The position numbers were made by a program, and so were the translations under genes. The notes under the pieces were generated by a model. The model made no database searches, was not told the origin of the DNA, and was given only the letters and a program-made list of their open reading frames with translations. A stretch of 49,634 nucleotides of DNA from Paraburkholderia polaris. Lineage in GTDB: Bacteria > Pseudomonadota > Gammaproteobacteria > Burkholderiales > Burkholderiaceae. The stretch lies in the NCBI RefSeq assembly GCF_012927345.1, contig NZ_JABBGJ010000059.1:1-49634 (forward strand), read 5' to 3'. Shown in pieces: positions 7,389 through 13,825 of the stretch (positions within the stretch are counted from its first letter, which is position 1; the number at the start of each line of letters is the position of its first letter).

Positions 7389-7946
7389 TAAGGCTCTCAA
7401 GCCCGCCGCATTGATATTCAGGGAAAACGCCGCGAGGCCGTCACCGGCTGTTCGCGCCGGGCCGAGAGGCCGCAGCACGAGTCCCAGCCGCCGATAGAGC
7501 CGTTCCATGCTACATGGCGCGACGCCGATCAATTGACGGAATCCTAAGTGTTCAGCATGAAGAAAAATCTGGCGAAGCAGCCTGCGCATGCGTTGCGCGT
7601 TGAGTTCGGCGCCCGCATGGCAAGTCGTGAAACGTGACAATTCCCACGTTGAGGAATCGCTAATCAATGGTACGGAGCACAAGTCTGTGAACACTTCGCT
7701 GAGCAGATAGGGCTGGGTGGTGCGCAACAAGCGTGCATAGCCGCAAATGCTACGGTCCGCTGAATAGGCGATGACATTAACGGTGTCTCTCCGGTCGAAT
7801 TCGTCCCATTCCTCCCGGAGGTCGATATTGACGGCGGGCAGGTCCCATTTCATCTGCTCGACGAATACTGCATACCGGTACCGGCCGAGTTGCCGTCTCG
7901 CAGCGGGACTCAGGTTTTCCATGGTGCTGACCACGATCTCTTCCAT
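7380..7946 (-). CDS. Acyl-homoserine-lactone synthase (LuxI family)
   Basis: 188 residues; makes an acyl-homoserine-lactone signal from S-adenosylmethionine and an acyl-carrier-protein-bound acyl chain. The conserved LuxI residues are all visible: Arg24, Phe28 and Trp34 (RYRYAVFVEQMKWDLP), Asp48 and Asp51 (WDEFDRRD), Arg72 (GYARLL), and Glu102 and Arg105 (WELSRF). ATG 7946 is used because a strong GGAGAGG lies just upstream and the family start is here. The luxR gene ends 14 bases before it on the same strand, so the two form an operon. No rsaL-like repressor gene lies between or beside them. The acyl chain made cannot be told from sequence. Confidence 0.93.
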   Translation of the reverse strand: MEEIVVSTMENLSPAARRQLGRYRYAVFVEQMKWDLPAVNIDLREEWDEFDRRDTVNVIAYSADRSICGYARLLRTTQPYLLSEVFTDLCSVPLISDSSTWELSRFTTCHAGAELNAQRMRRLLRQIFLHAEHLGFRQLIGVAPCSMERLYRRLGLVLRPLGPARTAGDGLAAFSLNINAAGLRALRD

Positions 7947-7960
7947 CACCCTCTCCGTAG

Positions 7961-8683
7961 CTACAGTAGTCCGTAGGCGATCGCATAGGCGGTCGCACTG
8001 GTCTTCGACGAGGCGTTGAATTTCCTCATGCAATTTTTAAGGTGGAAATTCACCGTATCGACGGAAATCTCCAGGGCGTTTGAGATACCTTTGGCGGACT
8101 TGCCGTCCGCGGTCCAACGCAGGATCTCGATTTCGCGGCGGGTCAGGCTGATGTCGGTGGTGGTGTGTTTCTGCCGTTCGCAGATCGTACTGATGCACGA
8201 CATCGACAGGTGACCGAGTGCCGCGAGAAACGGCCGCAGCGCCTTGATTTCGTCGGAGCTCAATGCGAGGTCGTTTCTCGCCAGGGAAAGCACGCCGAAC
8301 TGACCGCGTGTATCCCAGCAAGGCTGTGAAATGCCGATTGCCAATCCCGCTGATTTCGCTTCGTCCCAGACGTGTTTCGCGCCGGCAAAGAAATCCTCGC
8401 TCCATATCGCCGGCGTCAGATCGCCGGAGTCGAGTTTGGCGACCGGATCGATTTCGAGATATTTTTTCTCCCGATATCGCGATATCCAAAGTTCGGGATA
8501 AGAGCTTTTGATAAAAATATTCCTCGAACAGAATGGCGTACGGCTGACATAGCCGAATGCGTAATACGCAAAGCCAAGATCCTGTGAGGCGCGCGACAGC
8601 GTGGAAAATGCACTCTCAATCTGCTCGCAGCTTTGTAGTTCGAAAAACAGATTGTTCCACCATTCGGAGAGGACTCGTGGCAT
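7961..8683 (-). CDS. LuxR-family quorum-sensing regulator
   Basis: 240 residues. The autoinducer-binding domain carries the six hallmark residues: Trp66, Tyr70, Asp79, Pro80, Trp94 and Gly117 (LWISRY, EIDPVAKL, AIWSEDF, AIGISQP). The LuxR-type helix-turn-helix spans about residues 178-240, with Glu184, Leu188 and Gly194 (SLTRREIEILRWTADGKSAK ... VNFHLKNCMRKF). It should bind the lactone made by the downstream luxI product. The two genes lie in tandem with luxR first, in contrast to systems where luxI lies downstream of a divergent or opposed luxR. Both genes are probably transcribed from the region at 8684-8920. Confidence 0.93.
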   Translation of the reverse strand: MPRVLSEWWNNLFFELQSCEQIESAFSTLSRASQDLGFAYYAFGYVSRTPFCSRNIFIKSSYPELWISRYREKKYLEIDPVAKLDSGDLTPAIWSEDFFAGAKHVWDEAKSAGLAIGISQPCWDTRGQFGVLSLARNDLALSSDEIKALRPFLAALGHLSMSCISTICERQKHTTTDISLTRREIEILRWTADGKSAKGISNALEISVDTVNFHLKNCMRKFNASSKTSATAYAIAYGLL

Positions 8684-9167
8684 CGCAGGCTCCGCTATGC
8701 AGTTGTGTACAGACTTCTTTCAGTCGGGCTGGTGTTCGCGTTCGCGTGATGGGTACGTCCTGGTAGCGATCAAATCATTGTTCCGATGCGGATTGTTTGG
8801 TGGATTTCTATCGTAAATCAGATATGGAATGTATGTGGCTCGGCGAGGGCGTTTACTACCAATTTTGGGTTGTGGCGTAACGACGCAGTATTGGTATTTT
8901 CAAATTGACTACCAATCCATGGGGTTATTGCGCGGTGCCGATTGTGTGATTGTCCGGGTTATCAGATTGATTTGAGCATGAGAATAAATTCGTGATTCGG
9001 ATGTATTCATTTCTTATGCATCTCTCTAAACCCGCCCATTGTGAGATTCAGATGATTGATTCCTGCCCGAACACTTTCGATCTTCCCGCTTTTGATCCGC
9101 AACGAGATTGGATCACGCTATCCGGCGAACCTGCCGCGCCGTCCTGGCGCCCTTGAGGAGAACGCTG
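8684..9167. promoter_or_regulatory. Divergent intergenic region between luxR and the MFS gene
   Basis: 484 bases without a credible gene and visibly richer in A/T than the surroundings. It carries the triplicated TACCAAT motif listed separately. I found no convincing 20-bp lux box dyad. The end next to the MFS gene has GAGGAG 7 bases before its ATG. Confidence 0.6.
8857..8916. promoter_or_regulatory. Three TACCAAT motifs upstream of luxR
   Basis: TACCAAT occurs at 8857-8863 and 8910-8916, both inside the longer ACTACCAAT. Its reverse complement ATTGGTA lies at 8890-8896. The second and third form a 27-bp inverted repeat with a 13-base spacer. They lie about 175-235 bases upstream of the luxR start. 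They look like regulator half-sites; which regulator is unknown. Confidence 0.4.
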
Positions 9168-10415
9168 ATGGCGGGCTTCCTTCAGCGGTGGATCGTACTC
9201 AAGAGCAGGGGCTTCGGCGCACTCGCGTGCCGGGACTTCAGGCTGTTCGCATTCGGTAACAGCCTGTCGTTGATTGGTATGTGGGTGCAGCGGGTCGGTG
9301 CCGGCTGGCTTGTGTGGGAGATCAGTCACTCGAGCCTATGGCTTGGCTTGCTTGCCCTCGCCGATCTTTTCCCGACGGTGTTCCTCGCACCGATTGCCGG
9401 CCTGATGGCGGATCGTTGCGACCCGCGCCGCGTCATGCTCTATTGTCAGTGTGTCGCGATGGCGATGGCCGTTTTGCAGGCCTGTCTGATTCTCGGTGAC
9501 GCCAGTTCCATGGAATGGCTGCTCGTGGTGACCCTGGTGACGGGTATCGCCGGTGCACTGTGTCAGCCCACGCGCCTCTCGTGGACGTCGACGCTGGTGC
9601 CGCAACAGCAGCTTGGCTCGGCCGTTGCGCTCACCTCACTGTGCTTCAGTCTGGCTCGCTTTGCGGGGCCGGCTGTGGCGGGCGCGCTATTGCTGAAGCT
9701 CGATCCTTCGGCATTGTTCTTCCTCAGTGCGCTGGGCTATGCCGTCTTCATTGCCGCCATTGTTCGCATTCCGGCGAGCCCGCGTTTGCTTGCCGATATG
9801 CCGCCCTCGCATTGGCGACGCGATGCCACGGACGGATTTCGCTACCTCGCGTCAGACGCCCCGTTGCGGGCAACTTTCCTGATTCTGATTGCGTGCGCCG
9901 TCTGCCTTCGCGGTATCCCTGACATGGCGCCGGCCATTGCAGACGCTATGGTGCAGCGGGGCGCACAGGGTTTCGCGTCGCTCGTCGCCGCTGCGGGGGC
10001 CGGTGCGCTTGCAGGGGGCATCTGGTTCAGCGGCCGCGACGCGACGGGGCCGCTAGCGAGATTGATCGAACGGCATGTGTTGGCCGCTTCGCTGTGCGGG
10101 CTCGGATTGGCGTTCACGCAGTATTTCCCGGCGGCGCTGGTCCTGTTTTTTGCGCTGGGTTTCTCCGTGGTCGTGACCGGCATTGGCGCACAGACGCTGA
10201 TTCACCAATCGGTTCCGCAGGCAATGCGCGGACGTGTGCTTGCGTTATACGGCGTGATCTATCGTGGCGGACCGGCGCTCAGCGCGTTGTGGCTCGGCGC
10301 GTGTGCACCGCTTTGGGGGCTGCGCGTGGCGCTGGGCGCGGGCGCCCTGGTATGCATGGCGGCGTACTGCGCCACGAAGCTTCGCGCTCGTTACCAGGAT
10401 CTGCCGGCGCGATGA
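9168..10415 (+). CDS. MFS transporter, EntS/MFS_3-like exporter
   Basis: 415 residues with about 12 hydrophobic segments in two halves. The cytosolic loop between helices 2 and 3 reads GLMADRCDPRRVMLYCQ, the usual MFS motif A position (GxxaDRxdRRrvl). The N-terminus CRDFRLFAFGNSLSLIGMWVQ matches the MFS_3 family that includes enterobactin exporter EntS and uncharacterised drug exporters. ATG 9168 is preferred to ATG 9108 because GAGGAG sits 7 bases upstream. It is divergent from luxR-luxI across a shared intergenic region, so quorum control is possible but not shown. The substrate is unknown. Confidence 0.85.
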   Translation: MAGFLQRWIVLKSRGFGALACRDFRLFAFGNSLSLIGMWVQRVGAGWLVWEISHSSLWLGLLALADLFPTVFLAPIAGLMADRCDPRRVMLYCQCVAMAMAVLQACLILGDASSMEWLLVVTLVTGIAGALCQPTRLSWTSTLVPQQQLGSAVALTSLCFSLARFAGPAVAGALLLKLDPSALFFLSALGYAVFIAAIVRIPASPRLLADMPPSHWRRDATDGFRYLASDAPLRATFLILIACAVCLRGIPDMAPAIADAMVQRGAQGFASLVAAAGAGALAGGIWFSGRDATGPLARLIERHVLAASLCGLGLAFTQYFPAALVLFFALGFSVVVTGIGAQTLIHQSVPQAMRGRVLALYGVIYRGGPALSALWLGACAPLWGLRVALGAGALVCMAAYCATKLRARYQDLPAR

Positions 10416-10555
10416 GAGGCGCCCGCTGTCTGGCAGGCTGCTGGCCGTCACGAGGCAAACCGGTAATACCGATACCGGGATGATCGGGCAACTGGTTGCG
10501 GCCGCGCGCGACGGATACGATGAAACACCTCATCCTGACCGCCGGAAAAACCGCT

Positions 10556-10879
10556 ATGAAACGCTTCCACATTGCTTTGGCCGTTGCCAGCCTCGAGGCC
10601 TCCATCGACGATTACAGCGCCCGTCTCGGCCAGCCGCCCACGGCCGTCGTGCCGGGCCGTTACGCGATGTGGCGCACCGATCTGCTGAATTTTTCGATCA
10701 ACGAGATGCCGGATAAGAGCGGACAGCTTCGGCACGTCGGCTTCGAGGACGATTCAGTAGAAGGATATTCGAGCAGCAAGGACGTGAACGGCATCGAATG
10801 GGAGCTGTTTTCGGTGGACGAGCAGGATCGGCGGATCGTCAGCACGTACGGCGAGGCGCTGCGGACCGACAAGCGCTGA
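10556..10879 (+). CDS. Small VOC (glyoxalase/bleomycin-resistance) family protein
   Basis: 107 residues. It begins MKRFHIALAVASLEASIDDYSARLGQPP, a typical first beta-alpha-beta module of a VOC protein. It ends with the second half-module (LRHVGFEDDSVEGY ... DVNGIEWELFSVDE), where His near the middle and Glu in EWELF could be metal ligands. Such single-domain proteins work as dimers. An ATG 36 bases upstream (10520) is possible but would add a non-family tail. The function (isomerase, dioxygenase or binding protein) cannot be set from sequence. Confidence 0.75.
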   Translation: MKRFHIALAVASLEASIDDYSARLGQPPTAVVPGRYAMWRTDLLNFSINEMPDKSGQLRHVGFEDDSVEGYSSSKDVNGIEWELFSVDEQDRRIVSTYGEALRTDKR

Positions 10880-10937
10880 GACGCCTGTCCGCCCGGCTGC
10901 ACGGCGCCAGATCGCCAACCCGCGAGATGCCCCGGCG

Positions 10938-12443
10938 TCAGTCGCCGGGCGCGCCCGCAACCGGACGGTTCGCGTAGTGCGTGCGCTTTTCCTCATACAT
11001 CAGCAGATCGGCGCGTTGCACGCCGGCTTCGAGCCGGTCGCCGCGCTGGCACGTCGCCGCTCCCATCGAAAAACTCAGCAGCGAACCCGGATAAAACTGG
11101 TTGTTCAGATCGACCAGTTGGCGGATCGCATCGACCATCGCGGCGCCGCCGCGCTCATCGGTGTCCGGCAACAGGATCGCGAACTCGTCTCCGCCGATGC
11201 GTGCCGCGTGAAAAGGCGCATCTGTCGCCTTGGCAAGGACTTCGCCGGCGCGCCGTAACAATGCGTCACCGGCCGCGTGGCCGAGCTGGTCGTTCACGCG
11301 TTTGAGACCGTTCAGATCGGCCATGATGATCGTCACGGGCCACGGACCCTTGCGCTCCAGCCGGTTCAGTTCGTCCACGTAGAACGAGCGGTTGCGCAGC
11401 TTGGTCAGCACGTCATGCTTGCCGAGGAACTCCAGGTACGCTTCGGCCTTCTTGCGCGCGGTGATGTCGGTGAGGGCCACCAGCACCAGGTCCCAATTGC
11501 TTTCATGGCCCGGCAGTACGGAAAACTGCAGGTGCACGTGCACCTCGTTGCCGTCGAGCGAATAGTTGAGCACTTCGCGCTGCTGAAACAGCTTGCCATC
11601 CCACAGATCGATCAGCTGCTCGCGGAAATGCGGCCGCATGTCGTCGCGGAAAACGTCCGGCAGGCGCGCCAGCAACGTTTTTTTGTCTTTCGCCACGAAC
11701 ATGTCGAGGGTGTGCTGGTTCACGTCGAGCACGTGAATTTCCTGCATGCAGCGCTCGACAAACTCGGGATGCACGTCGGTGAACACCCGAAAATCGCGGA
11801 TGCCGGCCGAGCGCGCGTCGTCGAGCAGACGCTTGACCGCGCTGAAATCTTCCACCCACAACGATACCGGCGAATGTTCGAACAGGCCGCGCACATACTG
11901 TTCGGCAAGCGTCACGCGATGCCGCGCGCCTTCGAGTTCGGTAATGTCTTCGACCGATACGAGCACGCGATCCCAGCGATCTTCGTGGCCGGGTAGCACG
12001 GCGCCCTTGAGCAGCACGTCCAGGCGCCGGCCGCCGAGCGTGTAGTTGACCGTCTGGCTCGTGAACTGCGCCTGGCCCGCCCACAATTGGCATAGCTCTT
12101 CAAGGTGGGTCTTGAGCATGTCGTCGCGGAACACCGAGGCGAGATTGCTGGTGAGCGCTTCGAAATCGGCGGCCTCGAATTGCGTCAGCGTTTTCTGGTT
12201 GACCTTGATGACGCGGATGCTGTGTGCGCATTCGGCGACAAGGGCCGGATATTCGGCGAAATGGGCGCGCAGGTCGGTTACGCCTTGTGCCCGCCATGTG
12301 TCGAATAGTGTGCGCACGCCGCTGAAGTCTTCTAGCCAGAGCGAGACCGGCGCGAGTTCGAACATTTCGGAATCGTCCCCCAAGGGAACTGCCTTCGGGG
12401 CGTCATTGGCGGGCGCTGAGCCGCGCGGGAGGATGTCCAGCAT
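10938..12443 (-). CDS. Diguanylate cyclase with two duplicated PAS-like sensor domains
   Basis: 501 residues, no transmembrane segment, so a cytoplasmic sensor. Residues 28-172 and 188-332 are two copies of the same module, offset by 160 residues. They share P-V-S-L-W-x-E-D-F-S, VNQ-x-TL, VFRDDM, LPGHE-x-x-WD and a closing V-DIT. The C-terminal GGDEF domain (about 335-495) has an intact active site RIGGDEF (417-421) and the upstream MADLNGLKRVNDQLGH signature, so it should make cyclic di-GMP. The inhibitory I-site RxxD is absent (KATD in the corresponding place). No regulator gene adjoins it. What the tandem module binds is unknown. Confidence 0.9.
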   Translation of the reverse strand: MLDILPRGSAPANDAPKAVPLGDDSEMFELAPVSLWLEDFSGVRTLFDTWRAQGVTDLRAHFAEYPALVAECAHSIRVIKVNQKTLTQFEAADFEALTSNLASVFRDDMLKTHLEELCQLWAGQAQFTSQTVNYTLGGRRLDVLLKGAVLPGHEDRWDRVLVSVEDITELEGARHRVTLAEQYVRGLFEHSPVSLWVEDFSAVKRLLDDARSAGIRDFRVFTDVHPEFVERCMQEIHVLDVNQHTLDMFVAKDKKTLLARLPDVFRDDMRPHFREQLIDLWDGKLFQQREVLNYSLDGNEVHVHLQFSVLPGHESNWDLVLVALTDITARKKAEAYLEFLGKHDVLTKLRNRSFYVDELNRLERKGPWPVTIIMADLNGLKRVNDQLGHAAGDALLRRAGEVLAKATDAPFHAARIGGDEFAILLPDTDERGGAAMVDAIRQLVDLNNQFYPGSLLSFSMGAATCQRGDRLEAGVQRADLLMYEEKRTHYANRPVAGAPGD

Positions 12444-12750
12444 GAGATTCCCGTGGTCGGAGTTCCGGCTATTTTAAAGCGGCTTGGGTTCGGCTCAAAA
12501 GAAAGACGCATAACGCATATTGCTCGCGCCGGTCCATTCACAAAGATTACGGCGTGGTTCGGATGGACTTTAGGCTGCGCGGCAGCGGGTTCGCAACAGG
12601 GCCTATTGCTCGCGCCTGCTTTCGACCGCTTGTGATCGCTGGTGACCGCTGGTGACCGCTTGTGACCACTTCCCAGCGGGGCGGCGGGAGGCTTGTTACA
12701 CTCGCTCGTCGTGTCTCCCGTCCGTCACCGCCTTAAGAAAAAGCACCGAC
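12444..12750. other. Intergenic region between divergent cyclase and dehydrogenase genes
   Basis: 307 bases without a gene. It must hold the promoters of both divergent genes. Its main feature is the five-copy decamer array at 12621-12670. No clear promoter boxes could be assigned. Confidence 0.6.
12621..12670. repeat. Five tandem 10-bp repeats
   Basis: Five head-to-tail decamers lie in exact register: TTCGACCGCT, TGTGATCGCT, GGTGACCGCT, GGTGACCGCT, TGTGACCACT. The consensus is TGTGACCGCT. The unit equals about one helical turn, so a protein could meet every copy on the same DNA face. The array ends 80 bases before the dehydrogenase start codon. Confidence 0.8.
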
Positions 12751-13683
12751 ATGAAGCCATCCCTGCTGGTTCTGATTCCCTTGAAAGACGCAAGCCGCGC
12801 CAGTGTCGAGGCCGCTTTCGACGTCGTCTATGCACCCGACGCCACCCAGCGAGCCGCCGCGATCGCAGCACATGGCCAGACGATCCGCGCCGTGCTGACC
12901 AACGGCACGACCGGGCTGACGGCTGCTGAAATCGACCAGATGCCGCAGCTCGAGTTTGTCAGCGCGCTCGGCGCCGGCTATGAAAACCTCGCCATCGACC
13001 ACGCTCGCTCGCGTGGCATCGTGCTCGTCAACGGCGCGGGCACCAACGATCATTGCGTGGCCGATCACGCGTTCGCTCTACTGCTTGCGGTGGTGCGCGA
13101 CGTGCCGCAACTCGATCAGGCCACCCGCAAGGGCGCTTGGCGCGACACGTTGCCGATGCGCCCGAACGTGTCCGGCAAGCGGCTCGGCATCGTCGGGCTT
13201 GGCCATATCGGCGAGAAGATCGCGCGGCGTGGCAGCGGCTTCGATATGGAAATCGGTTATCACAACCGCAAACCACGTGAGGGCTCGTCGCTGCGCTATT
13301 TCGACAGCGTGCAGGGCCTCGCACAGTGGTGCGATTTTCTGGTGGTGGCGACGCCCGGCGGCGCCGGTACGCGTCATCTGATCGACAAAGCGGTACTGGA
13401 CGCACTCGGGTCGGACGGTTTCGTGGTCAACGTCTCTCGCGGCAGTGTGGTGGATACCGCTGCTCTAGCGAATGCGCTTACCACTGGCGCGATCGCCGGC
13501 GCGGGCCTCGACGTCTACGAGGGCGAGCCGCATCCGCCCGAAGCCTTGCTGACGCTGCGCAACGTGGTCCTGACACCGCATGTGGGCGGCCGCTCGCCGG
13601 AGGCGATCACGGCATCGGTCGACAATTTCCTGGCCAACGCGACGCGGCATTTCGCTGGTGAGGCGGTGCTCACGCCGATCTGA
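12751..13683 (+). CDS. D-isomer-specific 2-hydroxyacid dehydrogenase
   Basis: 310 residues with the two-domain architecture of NAD(P)-dependent 2-hydroxyacid dehydrogenases. The nucleotide-binding motif is GLGHIGEKIARRG. The catalytic Arg is in NVSRGSVVD, the acidic partner in GLDVYEGEP and the catalytic His in TPHVGG. It resembles the glyoxylate/hydroxypyruvate reductase branch, which reduces a 2-oxoacid to the D-2-hydroxyacid. The Shine-Dalgarno is weak (TAAGAAAAAG, 12734-12743), but the start gives the family N-terminus MKPSLLVLIP. It is followed by a hairpin at 13700-13726. Confidence 0.9.
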   Translation: MKPSLLVLIPLKDASRASVEAAFDVVYAPDATQRAAAIAAHGQTIRAVLTNGTTGLTAAEIDQMPQLEFVSALGAGYENLAIDHARSRGIVLVNGAGTNDHCVADHAFALLLAVVRDVPQLDQATRKGAWRDTLPMRPNVSGKRLGIVGLGHIGEKIARRGSGFDMEIGYHNRKPREGSSLRYFDSVQGLAQWCDFLVVATPGGAGTRHLIDKAVLDALGSDGFVVNVSRGSVVDTAALANALTTGAIAGAGLDVYEGEPHPPEALLTLRNVVLTPHVGGRSPEAITASVDNFLANATRHFAGEAVLTPI

Positions 13684-13699
13684 CATCTGAAGCCAAACT

Positions 13700-13726
13700 G
13701 AAACTATCAGCCCAGCGGATAGTTTC
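13700..13726 (+). terminator. Hairpin between the dehydrogenase and soeA
   Basis: GAAACTATC (13700-13708) and GATAGTTTC (13718-13726) form a perfect 9-bp dyad with a 9-base spacer. It lies 17 bases after the dehydrogenase stop and about 100 bases before the soeA start. There is no proper T run after it (TCTCAAAA follows), so it may be an operator for the soe genes instead of a terminator. Confidence 0.4.
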
Positions 13727-13825
13727 TCTCAAAAATCGTGATTTCCCTTGTAGGCCCGCGGCGAATAGGATGGTCGGTATTGAACCAACCGCTTCGACAC
13801 AGCCGGAGCAGCGACGGAGATCCGC

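Noticed and set aside
12621..12670. CRISPR array
   Set aside because: Units are 10 bp with no spacers and no cas genes are present; this is a simple tandem repeat. The same holds for 24425-24548.
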